This document shows, piece by piece, positions 1-8,196 of a stretch of DNA of 64,000 nt. A model generated the notes under the pieces. It worked only from the letters and a program-made list of their open reading frames with translations, was not told where the DNA came from and ran no database searches. The DNA is from Actinomycetes bacterium. GTDB lineage: Bacteria; Actinomycetota; Actinomycetes; Mycobacteriales; Mycobacteriaceae. Each line of letters begins with the position of its first letter. Positions within the stretch are counted from its first letter, which is position 1. The DNA lies in NCBI GenBank assembly GCA_029780675.1, contig JAKOYE010000224.1, positions 56,591 through 120,590 on the forward strand, read 5' to 3'. Both the position numbers and the translations under genes were made by a program.

Positions 1-28
1 TAGCGGCGCATTCAAGGGAGGTGGGGAG

Positions 29-574
29 ATGCTGGAACTCGCTGTTCTCGGCCTCCTCCAGGAGTCCCCGATGCACGGTTACGAACTCCGCAAGCGCCTC
101 ACCGGCCTGCTCGGAGCGTTCCGCGCGTTCTCCTACGGTTCGCTGTACCCGGCACTGCGCCGCATGCAGGCCGACGGTCTGATCGTCGAGGATGCCGCGC
201 CGGAGGGGACCACCGTGCTGCGTCGCGCGCGGCGGGTCTACCAACTGACCGACGCCGGCCGACGCCGATTCGCCGAACTGGTCGCCGACACCGGCCCGCA
301 GAACTACACCGATGACGGCTTCGGCGTCCACCTGGCGTTCTTCAACCGCACCCCGGCCGAGGCCCGGATGCGCATCCTGGAGGGGCGCCGCCGGCAGGTC
401 GAGGAGCGCCGCGAGGGCCTTCGCGACGCCGTGGCACGGGCCAGCAACTCGTTCGATCGGTACACCCGCCAGTTGCATCAGCTGGGCTTGGAGTCCAGCG
501 AGCGGGAAGTCACGTGGCTCAACGAACTCATCGCTGCGGAGCGGGTGGCCCAGAGCCAGCCCGAACAAAGCTGA
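29..574 (+). CDS. PadR-family transcriptional regulator (Rv0047c-like)
   Basis: 181-aa protein that opens with the PadR winged-helix pattern: [21 protein letters not shown], then the wing region [16 protein letters not shown] and a [11 protein letters not shown] strand. The C-terminal half (residues about 95-175) is helical and charged, fitting the PadR dimerisation domain (Vir_act_alpha_C type). The ATG is preceded by a strong GGGAGGTGGGGAG ribosome site. It lies 46 nt upstream of ino1 in the same direction, so the two may be co-transcribed and the regulator may control inositol synthesis; this is inference from position. The ligand is unknown. Confidence 0.9.
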   Translation: MLELAVLGLLQESPMHGYELRKRLTGLLGAFRAFSYGSLYPALRRMQADGLIVEDAAPEGTTVLRRARRVYQLTDAGRRRFAELVADTGPQNYTDDGFGVHLAFFNRTPAEARMRILEGRRRQVEERREGLRDAVARASNSFDRYTRQLHQLGLESSEREVTWLNELIAAERVAQSQPEQS

Positions 575-620
575 AACTCATCACACGATCACCCAGAGAA
601 GTACGAGAAAGGTAACGCCC

Positions 621-1721
621 ATGACTGAGCACAACGCGTCCAATGAGGTGCGCGTCGCCATTGTCGGCGTCGGCAACTGCGCGTCCTCGCTGGTCCAGGG
701 CGTTCAGTACTACCGGGACGCTGACCCCAACTCCACCGTGCCCGGCCTGATGCACGTGACGTTCGGCCAGTACCACGTGCGCGACGTCAAGTTCGTCGCC
801 GCGTTCGACGTGGATGCCAAGAAGGTCGGCTTCGACCTGTCCGAGGCCATCTTCGCCTCGGAGAACAACACCATCAAGATCGCCGACGTACCGCCCACGA
901 ACGTGGTGGTGCAGCGTGGGCCGACCCTCGACGGCATCGGCAAGTACTACGCGGACACCATCGAACTGTCCGACGAGCAGCCGGTCGACGTCGTCAAGGT
1001 GCTCAAGGAGAACAAGGTCGACGTCATGGTGTCCTACCTGCCGGTGGGCTCCGAGGAGGCCGACAAGTTCTACGCCCAGTGCGCCATCGACGCCGGCGTC
1101 GCCTTCGTCAACGCGCTCCCGGTGTTCATCGCCTCCGACCCGGTGTGGGCCAAGAAGTTCACCGACGCCGGTGTCCCGATCGTCGGTGACGACATCAAGA
1201 GCCAGGTCGGCGCCACCATCACCCACCGCGTGATGGCCAAGCTGTTCGAGGACCGCGGCGTCACGCTCGACCGCACCTACCAGCTCAACGTCGGCGGCAA
1301 CATGGACTTCAAGAACATGCTCGAGCGTGAGCGGCTGGAATCCAAGAAGGTGTCCAAGACTCAGGCCGTGACCTCCAACCTCACCGGTTCGCTGGCCGGC
1401 AAGGTCGAGGACAAGAACGTCCACATCGGCCCGTCCGACCACGTCGCCTGGCTCGATGACCGCAAGTGGGCCTACGTCCGCCTGGAGGGCCGCGCCTTCG
1501 GCGACGTACCGCTGAACCTGGAGTACAAGCTTGAGGTGTGGGACTCGCCGAACTCGGCCGGCATCATCATCGACGCGGTTCGTGCGGCTAAGATCGCCAA
1601 GGACCGCGGTATCGGCGGACCGATCATTCCCGCCTCGGCGTATCTGATGAAGAGCCCGCCGCAGCAGCTGCCCGACGATGTCGCGCGCACCCAGCTTGAG
1701 GAGTTCATCGCCGGAAAGTGA
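621..1721 (+). CDS. ino1: myo-inositol-1-phosphate synthase
   Basis: 366-aa enzyme converting glucose-6-phosphate to inositol-1-phosphate with NAD. This is the first step toward phosphatidylinositol, PIMs, lipoarabinomannan and mycothiol. The N-terminal Rossmann motif [16 protein letters not shown] is visible, as are the conserved blocks [15 protein letters not shown] and [11 protein letters not shown]. The length equals that of mycobacterial Ino1 (about 367 aa). I chose ATG 621, preceded by GAGAAAGG. An open frame continues upstream to 312, but that stretch is only the shifted reading of the PadR gene. A strong hairpin terminator follows 30 nt after the stop. Confidence 0.97.
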   Translation: MTEHNASNEVRVAIVGVGNCASSLVQGVQYYRDADPNSTVPGLMHVTFGQYHVRDVKFVAAFDVDAKKVGFDLSEAIFASENNTIKIADVPPTNVVVQRGPTLDGIGKYYADTIELSDEQPVDVVKVLKENKVDVMVSYLPVGSEEADKFYAQCAIDAGVAFVNALPVFIASDPVWAKKFTDAGVPIVGDDIKSQVGATITHRVMAKLFEDRGVTLDRTYQLNVGGNMDFKNMLERERLESKKVSKTQAVTSNLTGSLAGKVEDKNVHIGPSDHVAWLDDRKWAYVRLEGRAFGDVPLNLEYKLEVWDSPNSAGIIIDAVRAAKIAKDRGIGGPIIPASAYLMKSPPQQLPDDVARTQLEEFIAGK

Positions 1722-1750
1722 CACCGGCCGAGGGGTAGCTCCCCATCGAG

Positions 1751-1800
1751 AATGCGTCCAGATCGCGGTTACGCACCGCATCACGATCTGGGCGCATTTT
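1751..1800 (+). terminator. Intrinsic terminator after ino1
   Basis: A 15-bp stem (arms 1751-1765 and 1784-1798, one G-U pair) with an 18-nt loop is followed directly by TTTT. This is a classical rho-independent structure, less common in mycobacteria than I-shaped hairpins without a U-tract. It separates ino1 from the hydrolase gene. Confidence 0.8.
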
Positions 1801-1816
1801 CGCGTTAACTGGAGGC

Positions 1817-2734
1817 GTGGACGAGTTCATGTACCTCCCCGAGAACGCCGAACAGGCCGGCGTCACCGGACCGCTGCCCGCTGTGGAACGCGTCGAACGC
1901 GGTCCGATCAGCGCACTGCGCTGGGGCTCGGTTCACGGTGACGACCCGCCGCGGGTGGTGTTCCTGCACGGCGGCGGACAGAACGCGCACACCTGGGACA
2001 CCGTCATCCTCGGCCTGGGCCTGCCCGCGCTGGCGATCGACCTGCCCGGCCATGGCCATTCGACCTGGCGCGAGGACGGCGACTACGGCCCCACACTCAA
2101 CGCCGTGACGATCGAACCCGTGCTCCGGGAACTCGCGCCGGACGCCGACCTGGTGGTGGGTATGTCGCTGGGTGGGCTGACGGCCCTGCGTCTGGCGGTC
2201 ACTGCGCCGGACCTGGTGCGTCGGCTGGTGATGGTGGACGTCACCCCGTCGGCCCCCGAACGTCACGAGCAGATGACCCAGGCGCAGATGGGCGCCGTGG
2301 CGTTGGTGCGGGGCGACCGCAGCTTCCCGAGCTTCGAGGCCATGGTGGACGCCGCCGTCGCCGCCGCGCCGCACCGGTCCCGGGAGTCTTTGCGGCGCGG
2401 CGTCTTTCACAATTCCACCCAACTCGATGACGGCACCTGGACCTGGCGCTACGACACCTTCCGGAAAGCGCACTCCGATGAGCGGAGCGGATCGGGTGTT
2501 CAGGTTGGCGGCTTTGCGGGCCTGTGGGACGACGTGCCACGCCTGCGCACACCGACGACCCTGGTCCGGGGTGCGCAGTCGTTCTTCGTCGACGACGATG
2601 ACGCCGCTGAGTTCGCCCGCCGCGCACCGGGATTCCAGCGGGTGGTCGTGGTGCCCGACGCCGGCCACTCGGTACAGGGCGACCAGCCGCGGGTGCTGGT
2701 CGAGATTCTGCGTTCGGTGCTCGACCCCGCCTAA
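1817..2734 (+). CDS. Alpha/beta hydrolase (Rv0045c-like esterase)
   Basis: About 305-aa alpha/beta hydrolase. Visible parts are the oxyanion-hole region FLHGGGQNAHTWD, the nucleophile elbow GMSLGG (Ser), and a C-terminal DAGHSVQGDQP that carries the catalytic His. It matches Rv0045c, an esterase of unknown natural substrate. The start is uncertain. GTG 1817 has GGAGG only 1 nt away, which is too close, and the in-frame ATG 1829 has it 13 nt away. It is a separate unit after the ino1 terminator. The next gene's -10 element overlaps its stop codon. Confidence 0.88.
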   Translation: MDEFMYLPENAEQAGVTGPLPAVERVERGPISALRWGSVHGDDPPRVVFLHGGGQNAHTWDTVILGLGLPALAIDLPGHGHSTWREDGDYGPTLNAVTIEPVLRELAPDADLVVGMSLGGLTALRLAVTAPDLVRRLVMVDVTPSAPERHEQMTQAQMGAVALVRGDRSFPSFEAMVDAAVAAAPHRSRESLRRGVFHNSTQLDDGTWTWRYDTFRKAHSDERSGSGVQVGGFAGLWDDVPRLRTPTTLVRGAQSFFVDDDDAAEFARRAPGFQRVVVVPDAGHSVQGDQPRVLVEILRSVLDPA

Positions 2735-2737
2735 TCT
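2732..2737 (+). promoter_or_regulatory. -10 element for a leaderless transcript (F420 oxidoreductase)
   Basis: TAATCT, 6 nt before ATG 2744. This is the mycobacterial TANNNT-to-start spacing of leaderless mRNAs. It includes the stop codon of the upstream hydrolase. Confidence 0.55.
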
Positions 2738-2743
2738 GGGGCC

Positions 2744-3532
2744 ATGAGCTTCCCCATCCGCATCGGCGTTCAACTCCAACCACAGCACTCCAGCCACTAC
2801 GGCTACCTCCGCGACGCGGTCCGGCGTTGCGAGGACATCGGCGTCGACGTGGTGTTCAACTGGGATCACTTCTACCCGCTTTACGGCGATCCGGACGGCG
2901 CGCATTTCGAATGCTGGACGATGCTGGGCGCGTGGGCCGAGCAGACCTCCCGCATCGAGATCGGCGCGCTGGTCAGCTGCAACTCGTACCGTAATCCCGA
3001 ACTGCTGGCCGATATGGCGCGGACCGTGGACCACATCTCCGACGGCCGACTGATCCTGGGTATCGGCTCCGGCTGGATGCGCAAAGACTATGACGAGTAC
3101 GGCTACGAATTCGGCACCGCCGGCAGCAGGCTCGACGATCTCGCCGCGGCGCTACCGCGTATCGAGAGCCGGTTGGCCAAGCTCAACCCGGCGCCCACCC
3201 GGCGCATCCCGATCCTGATCGGCGGTCAGGGCGAGCGGAAGACGCTGCGCCTGGTGGCTAAGCACGCCGACATCTGGCACGGATTCACCAACGCCGAGAC
3301 CTACCCGGGCAAAGCCGCCGTGCTCGACGGCCACTGCGCCGCCGTCGGTCGCGATCCCGCCACCGTGGAACGCTCCTCCGGCGTCGAGGGACGCGATGCC
3401 GAGACGGTGACCGCCAACGCCGAGGCACTGGCCGGACTCGGGGTCACGCTGATGACGGTCGGATGCGACGGCCCCGACTATGACCTCGGTGCCGCGGAGG
3501 CGCTGATCCGCTGGCGTGGCCAACGGGGGTAA
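2744..3532 (+). CDS. LLM-class F420-dependent oxidoreductase (Rv0044c-like)
   Basis: 262-aa luciferase-like TIM-barrel protein. Family landmarks are the N-terminal IRIGVQLQPQ strand, NWDHFYPLYGDP, the SCNSYRNPELLADMARTVDHISDGRLILGIGSGW block shared by F420-dependent LLM enzymes, and IPILIGGQGERKTLRL. The expected cofactor is F420; the substrate cannot be read from sequence. It starts 9 nt after the hydrolase stop but has its own leaderless-type promoter. Confidence 0.88.
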   Translation: MSFPIRIGVQLQPQHSSHYGYLRDAVRRCEDIGVDVVFNWDHFYPLYGDPDGAHFECWTMLGAWAEQTSRIEIGALVSCNSYRNPELLADMARTVDHISDGRLILGIGSGWMRKDYDEYGYEFGTAGSRLDDLAAALPRIESRLAKLNPAPTRRIPILIGGQGERKTLRLVAKHADIWHGFTNAETYPGKAAVLDGHCAAVGRDPATVERSSGVEGRDAETVTANAEALAGLGVTLMTVGCDGPDYDLGAAEALIRWRGQRG

Positions 3533-3576
3533 TCCTCACGTTGCGCACAACCCTGGCCGCAACCGTCCGCGCCGAC

Positions 3577-3582
3577 TAAGTT
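3577..3582 (+). promoter_or_regulatory. -10 element for a leaderless transcript (ABC transporter)
   Basis: TAAGTT followed by 7 nt and then ATG 3590. No Shine-Dalgarno sequence is visible, fitting leaderless translation. Confidence 0.5.
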
Positions 3583-3589
3583 CCTGCGG

Positions 3590-5371
3590 ATGACCACCCA
3601 GTGCCGCCGCGCGCGGGCCGGGGCGCTGCTGATCGTCGCGCTACTGGCCCTCGGCCTGCTCTGCGCCCCGACCGCCGGCGCCGACCAATGCGCACCGCCC
3701 GGTGAGCAGGCGGCCAGTGCGCTGCCCACCAACCTCGCCGCCGCGGCGGCCGGGCCGGGCGACGACAAGTACACGACAGCCGGCACCGAACCGCTGGGTG
3801 CCATCGACGTCGACGCGCTGCGGCTGATCAAGCCCGGCACCCTGACGGTGGGCACGCTGTCCGACGCCCCGCCGAGCATCTGCATCAACGCCGCAGGCCA
3901 GTTCACCGGGTTCGACAACGAGGTACTGCGGGCCATCGCCGACAAGATCGGGCTGCGGATCGAGTTCGTCGGCACGGACTTCTCCGGTCTGCTGGCCCAG
4001 GTGGCCAGTCGGCGGTTCGACGCCGGATCGTCGTCGATCACCACCACGGAGGCCCGTCGAAAGACCGTCGGATTCACCAACGGCTACGACTTCGGCTACT
4101 TCTCTCTGGTGGTCCCCAGCGGGTCGCCGATCACCGGGTTCGACCAGTTGGGTGCCGGCCAGCGGATCGGCGTCGTGCAGGGCACCGTCCAGGAGGCCTA
4201 CGTCGTCGACACCCTCGGCCTCCAGCCGGTGAAGTTCCCGGATTACAACACCGTCTACGCCAGCCTCAAGACCCGCCAGATCGACGCCTGGGTCGCACCG
4301 TCCCAGCAGGCGCAAGGCACGGTTCGGCCCGGTGATCCGGCGGTGATCATCGAGAACACCTTCAGCCTCGACAATTTCGTGGCCTACGCGGTGGCCAAGG
4401 AGAACCAGCCGCTCATCGACGCACTCAACGCCGGTTTGGACGCCGTGATCGCTGACGGCACCTGGTCGCGGCTGTACTCGGAGTGGGTGCCCCGGGCGCT
4501 ACCGCCCGGGTGGAAGCCCGGGTCCAAGGCCGCGCCGCTGCCGACGCTGCCCGACTTCGCCGCCATCGCCGCGTCGCGCACCAAACCGGCAGCGGCACCG
4601 ATTGCCGAGAAGTCGGTGCTGAGCCAGCTCGGCGATTCGTTCCTGGACTGGGAGCTCTACAAGAAAGCCATCCCCGACCTGATCCAGACCGGCCTGCCGA
4701 ACACCCTGATCCTGACCATCAGCGCCAGCATCATCGGTCTGTTCCTGGGCCTGGGCCTCGCCGTCGCGGGGATATCCCGATCGCGGTGGCTGCGGTGGCC
4801 CGCCCGGATCTACACCGACATCTTCCGAGGTCTGCCCGAGGTGGTGATCATCCTGTTGATCGGGCTGGGCATCGGTCCGATCGTCGGCGGACTGACCGGC
4901 AACAACCCCTACCCGTTGGGCATCGCGGCGTTGGGCCTGATGGCGGCGGCCTACATCGGCGAGATTCTGCGCTCCGGCATCCAGAGCGTGGAGGCCGGAC
5001 AGCTGGAGGCGTCCCGGGCACTGGGGTTCAGCTACTCCTCCTCGATGCGTCTGGTCGTCATCCCCCAGGGTATCCGCCGGGTACTGCCGGCCCTGATGAA
5101 CCAGTTCATCTCGCTGCTCAAGGCATCCTCGCTGGTCTACTTCCTCGGTCTGGTGGCCAGCCAACGCGAGCTGTTCCAGGTCGGCCGGGATCTCAACGCC
5201 CAGACCGGGAACCTGTCCCCGCTGGTGGCCGCGGGCCTGTTCTACCTGCTGCTGACCATCCCGCTGACGCACCTGGTCAACTACATCGACAACCGTCTGC
5301 GACGGGGAAAGCGGGTCGACGAGGATGACGTGCCGCCGCCCGCGGCCGTCGCGAGCCAGGAGATGGTGTGA
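3590..5371 (+). CDS. Fused amino-acid ABC transporter: solute-binding domain plus permease
   Basis: 593-aa fusion. An N-terminal signal sequence (hydrophobic core LLIVALLALGLLCAPTAGA) precedes a PBP-like bacterial extracellular solute-binding domain (about residues 75-300). A linker leads to a membrane permease of the HisM/GlnP type (about residues 350-575, roughly five segments), with the EAA loop EASRALGFSYSSSMRLVVIPQG that docks the ATPase. The usual lipobox is not convincing; the membrane part tethers the binding domain. The ATPase gene overlaps the stop. A polar amino acid is the likely substrate by family. In M. tuberculosis this position holds a GntR regulator (Rv0043c), so the transporter is extra here. 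Confidence 0.9.
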   Translation: MTTQCRRARAGALLIVALLALGLLCAPTAGADQCAPPGEQAASALPTNLAAAAAGPGDDKYTTAGTEPLGAIDVDALRLIKPGTLTVGTLSDAPPSICINAAGQFTGFDNEVLRAIADKIGLRIEFVGTDFSGLLAQVASRRFDAGSSSITTTEARRKTVGFTNGYDFGYFSLVVPSGSPITGFDQLGAGQRIGVVQGTVQEAYVVDTLGLQPVKFPDYNTVYASLKTRQIDAWVAPSQQAQGTVRPGDPAVIIENTFSLDNFVAYAVAKENQPLIDALNAGLDAVIADGTWSRLYSEWVPRALPPGWKPGSKAAPLPTLPDFAAIAASRTKPAAAPIAEKSVLSQLGDSFLDWELYKKAIPDLIQTGLPNTLILTISASIIGLFLGLGLAVAGISRSRWLRWPARIYTDIFRGLPEVVIILLIGLGIGPIVGGLTGNNPYPLGIAALGLMAAAYIGEILRSGIQSVEAGQLEASRALGFSYSSSMRLVVIPQGIRRVLPALMNQFISLLKASSLVYFLGLVASQRELFQVGRDLNAQTGNLSPLVAAGLFYLLLTIPLTHLVNYIDNRLRRGKRVDEDDVPPPAAVASQEMV

Positions 5372-6108
5372 TGGCACGACCGGAACCGGTGTCGTTGGGG
5401 GCCAGGGACATTCACTTGTCGTTCGGATCGAACGCGGTGCTGCGGGGGGTGACGTTGGACGTTCCCGCCGGGACCACGGCGGCGATCATCGGGCCCTCCG
5501 GATCGGGCAAATCCACGCTGCTGCGCAGTCTGAACCGGCTCTACGAACCCGATCGCGGTGACATCCTGCTCGACGGACGCTCCGTGCTCGCCGACGATCC
5601 GGACAAGTTGCGTCAGCGCATCGGCATGGTGTTCCAACACTTCAACCTCTTCCCGCACAAGAGCGTCCTGGACAACGTCACCCTCGCTCCTCGCAAACTC
5701 AAAGGGTTGTCCGCCGACGCGGCACGGGATCTCGCGCTCGCCCAGTTAGAGCGGGTTGGGCTGCGGCACAAGGCCGATGCGCGCCCCGGCACGCTGTCCG
5801 GCGGACAGCAGCAGCGGGTCGCGATCGCCCGTGCGCTGGCGATGGAACCGCAGGTGATGTTCTTCGACGAGGCCACCTCGGCGTTGGATCCGGAACTGGT
5901 CAAGGGCATCCTCGCGCTGATCGCCGACCTGGGATCGGATGGACTGACCATGATCGCCGTGACCCACGAGATGGGCTTTGCCCGATCTTCCGCCGACGCG
6001 GTGATCTTCATGGACCACGGCGTGGTGATCGAGTCCGGTCCCCCCGAGCAGATCTTCACCGCCGCGAAGACCGACCGACTGCAACGGTTCCTCTCCCAGG
6101 TGCTCTGA
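5371..6108 (+). CDS. Amino-acid ABC transporter ATP-binding protein
   Basis: 245-aa GlnQ/HisP-type ATPase. Walker A is GPSGSGKST, then the Q-loop MVFQHFNLFPH, the signature LSGGQQQRVAIARAL, Walker B VMFFDEATSAL and the H-loop VTHEMGFA. The gene is translationally coupled to the upstream fused permease: the permease TGA overlaps the start (GTG 5368 or ATG 5371). The last bases and stop (GGTGCTCTGAC, 6099-6109) are duplicated 16 nt downstream (6115-6125). Confidence 0.95.
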   Translation: MARPEPVSLGARDIHLSFGSNAVLRGVTLDVPAGTTAAIIGPSGSGKSTLLRSLNRLYEPDRGDILLDGRSVLADDPDKLRQRIGMVFQHFNLFPHKSVLDNVTLAPRKLKGLSADAARDLALAQLERVGLRHKADARPGTLSGGQQQRVAIARALAMEPQVMFFDEATSALDPELVKGILALIADLGSDGLTMIAVTHEMGFARSSADAVIFMDHGVVIESGPPEQIFTAAKTDRLQRFLSQVL

Positions 6109-6152
6109 CTCCCCGGTGCTCTGACCTGATCCGGCCCGCACCGCAAAGCGGT

Positions 6153-6158
6153 TAGACT
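6153..6158 (+). promoter_or_regulatory. -10 element for the marR gene
   Basis: TAGACT, 8 nt before ATG 6167, so the transcript is probably leaderless. GCAAA occurs on both sides of the element and could be part of an autoregulatory operator; that part is speculative. Confidence 0.5.
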
Positions 6159-6166
6159 GCAAAACC

Positions 6167-6619
6167 ATGTCCGAGGGCCAGCAACAGGTCACCGCGCTGG
6201 CGGCTGATCTGCAACGTGTGCTGGCCAGGCTGCTGACCGTTGTGCGCAGAGGGGACAGCGGAAGCGGATCGCGACCGGACCTGACGATGGCGCAGGTGTC
6301 CATCCTGCTGACGCTCATCGACAGCGGGCCGATCAGGATGACCGAACTGGCCGCCCGGGAGCGGGTGCGCACACCCACCACGACGGTGGCAATCCGCCGC
6401 CTGGAGAAGCTGGGTCTGGTCGAGCGGTCCCGCGATCCCTCCGACATGCGGGCGGTGTTGGTGGAAGTGACCCCGCAGGGGATGGTCCAGTACCGGGAAG
6501 CCCTCGAGGCACGCCGGACCCACCTGGCCGAACTGCTGACCCGGCTCACCGACGAGGAACGGGCCGATCTGGTGCGGGCACTCAAACCGCTGGAACGGCT
6601 GACCGCCAACGAGGACTAG
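6167..6619 (+). CDS. MarR-family transcriptional regulator (Rv0042c-like)
   Basis: 150-aa winged-helix protein. The helix-turn-helix and wing read MTELAARERVRTPTTTVAIRRLEKLGLVERSRDPSDMRAVLVEVTPQG, with the DxR wing motif typical of MarR (DPSDMRA). The C-terminal helices form the dimer interface. Its stop codon TAG (6617-6619) lies inside the 6-bp target duplication of the adjacent insertion sequence, so the element landed on the stop codon without changing the protein. Its targets are unknown; before insertion it was immediately convergent with ggh. Confidence 0.92.
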   Translation: MSEGQQQVTALAADLQRVLARLLTVVRRGDSGSGSRPDLTMAQVSILLTLIDSGPIRMTELAARERVRTPTTTVAIRRLEKLGLVERSRDPSDMRAVLVEVTPQGMVQYREALEARRTHLAELLTRLTDEERADLVRALKPLERLTANED

Positions 6620-6620
6620 C
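6615..6620. repeat. Left target-site duplication of the IS4-family element
   Basis: ACTAGC here is repeated exactly at 8191-8196, bracketing the perfect terminal inverted repeats. It contains the TAG stop of the marR gene. Confidence 0.85.
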
Positions 6621-6622
6621 CC

Positions 6623-6740
6623 CAATGCCGCGCAGTTAGGCGTGTGACTGTTGTTGCAATTGTGACACGCCGGGTTAGTTGCAATGCCGCGCAGTTAGGC
6701 GTGTGACTGTTGTTGCAATTGTGACACGCCGGGTTAGTTG
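6623..6740. repeat. Two exact 59-bp tandem copies of the IS left end
   Basis: 6623-6681 and 6682-6740 are identical. Each unit contains all but the outer tip of the terminal inverted repeat, and an internal imperfect palindrome (GGCGTGTGAC ... GTGACACGCC, 9 of 10 pairing). The inner copy lacks the outermost CC. The right end has only one terminal repeat. Confidence 0.95.
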
Positions 6741-6750
6741 TCGATAGGAC

Positions 6751-6813
6751 AGCGGAACTCCCGGTATCGATGGTTTGTCCTCGCAAGACGCCATCTCACC
6801 AGGGAGTTCCGCT
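6751..6813 (+). promoter_or_regulatory. Inverted repeat around the transposase start
   Basis: AGCGGAACTCCC (6751-6762) and its exact complement (6802-6813) enclose 39 nt that contain the first ATG (6770). A transcript entering from outside would fold and could hide the initiation region. This is the same logic as the hairpins that limit IS10/IS50 transposase expression from read-through; function here is inferred. Confidence 0.6.
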
Positions 6814-8155
6814 GTCTGTTCAGTCTGTCATTCGCGCTGGTCGCACTGATGCTCAGGGGCCGTTTGCGCCGGGTCATCTGGGTGAGTTGACCCGGATCGT
6901 GTCCTTCGATCTCGTCGACGCCGCGCTGGAGAACGCCCGGGCCACCCAGCGGCGAATTCGGGTGCTGCCCTCCCGTGTGGTGGTGTACCTGTTGCTGGCC
7001 GGGGCGTTGTTCGCCGAGTTGGGCTACCGGCAGGTCTGGGCGCGACTGATCGCGGGCCTGGACCCGGCCACGGTAGCCACCCCGGGGTCCTCGGCGCTCT
7101 CGCAGGCCTTGCGCCGCATCGGAGTCGGCCCGCTGCGCGAGTTGTTCACCCTTGTGCGCGGCCCGGCCGCCGGCGCGCTGCGCTGGCAGGGTCTGCTGGT
7201 CTGCGCGGTCGACGGCACGTCGATGTTCGTGCCCAACACTGCGGCCAACATCGCGGTGTTCGACCGCCAAACCGGTCGGCCCGACGCCGCCTCGGGGTAT
7301 CCGATGCTGCGCCTGCTGACGATCGTGGCCTGCGGCACCCGCACGGTCATCGACGCGGTGTTCGGCCCGTATCGAATCGGTGAAACCACCTACGCGCCGG
7401 CGGTATTGGGCTGCCTGAAACCCGACATGCTGCTGTTGGCCGACCGCAACTTCGCCGCCACCTCGCTGATCGAACAAGTCACCACGACCGGGGCACAGGT
7501 CCTGATCCGCTGCAAGGACACCCGTGCCCTGCCACCCATCCGGCGCCTTGGTGACCGGACCTGGCTGGCCCGCATGGGCGCGGTCACCGTGCGGGTCATC
7601 GACGCCCAGATCACCCTCAACCTCAGCACCGGAGCAACCCGTACCGGCCACTACCGACTGATAACCACACTCACCGACGAAAACCGTTACCCGGCGAACG
7701 AATTAGTGAAGCTCTACCACCAGCGCTGGGAGATCGAAACCAGCTACCTGGAACTGAAATCGACCATTCTGGGCGGGCGGGTCCTGCGCGCCGGAACCCC
7801 CGCAGGAATCTCCCAAGAGGTCTACGCGCTGCTGATCACCTACCAGGCCCTACGCACCGCCCTGGCCGACGCCACCCTGGCCCGCCCCGACATCCCCGCT
7901 GACCGCCTGAGCTTCACCGTCGCCCTCAACACCGCCCGCGACCAAGTCATTCACGCCGCCGCTGCCATCGCCGACACCGCGATCGACCTGATCGGACGGA
8001 TCGGACACGCCGCCCTCGACCAGCCCCTCCCCGAACGCCGACCCCGCTCAAGCCCCCGAGTGGTCAAACGCGCCATATCCAAACACCGAGCCAAAGGCCC
8101 CATCGACCGCACCAACCACACCACCACCATCACCATCGAAATCCTCGACGGTTGA
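6770..8155 (+). CDS. IS4-family DDE transposase
   Basis: 461-aa protein. The N-terminal region (about residues 25-130, VYLLLAGALFAELGYRQVWARL) matches the IS4 N-terminal domain. The DDE core follows, with the first Asp in CAVDGTSM, the second in LLADRNFA and the Glu in YHQRWEIETSYLELK. The last of these is the exact Y-x2-R-x3-E-x6-K signature of the IS4 family. The C-terminus is His/Thr-rich. ATG 6770 lies in the loop of an inverted repeat. The true start may be a later non-ATG codon near 6813, where the sequence LSVQSVIRAGRTDAQG begins. Confidence 0.93.
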   Translation: MVCPRKTPSHQGVPLSVQSVIRAGRTDAQGPFAPGHLGELTRIVSFDLVDAALENARATQRRIRVLPSRVVVYLLLAGALFAELGYRQVWARLIAGLDPATVATPGSSALSQALRRIGVGPLRELFTLVRGPAAGALRWQGLLVCAVDGTSMFVPNTAANIAVFDRQTGRPDAASGYPMLRLLTIVACGTRTVIDAVFGPYRIGETTYAPAVLGCLKPDMLLLADRNFAATSLIEQVTTTGAQVLIRCKDTRALPPIRRLGDRTWLARMGAVTVRVIDAQITLNLSTGATRTGHYRLITTLTDENRYPANELVKLYHQRWEIETSYLELKSTILGGRVLRAGTPAGISQEVYALLITYQALRTALADATLARPDIPADRLSFTVALNTARDQVIHAAAAIADTAIDLIGRIGHAALDQPLPERRPRSSPRVVKRAISKHRAKGPIDRTNHTTTITIEILDG

Positions 8156-8190
8156 CAACCACGCCCAACGCCTAACTGCGCGGCATTGGG

Positions 8191-8196
8191 ACTAGC
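8191..8196. repeat. Right target-site duplication of the IS4-family element
   Basis: ACTAGC, matching 6615-6620. Read on the minus strand it supplies the TAG stop of ggh (8192-8194). Confidence 0.85.

Larger units (their letters stand above)
6621..8190 (+). mobile_element. Complete IS4-family insertion sequence, 1570 bp
   Basis: It is bounded by perfect 22-bp terminal inverted repeats (6621-6642 and 8169-8190) and a 6-bp direct duplication ACTAGC on each side. It carries one intact transposase gene reading left to right. The left end is partly duplicated (two 59-bp units). A 12-bp inverted repeat brackets the first possible start codon of the transposase. Nothing indicates decay, so it may still be active. 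Insertion separated the convergent marR and ggh genes without damaging either. Confidence 0.93.
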
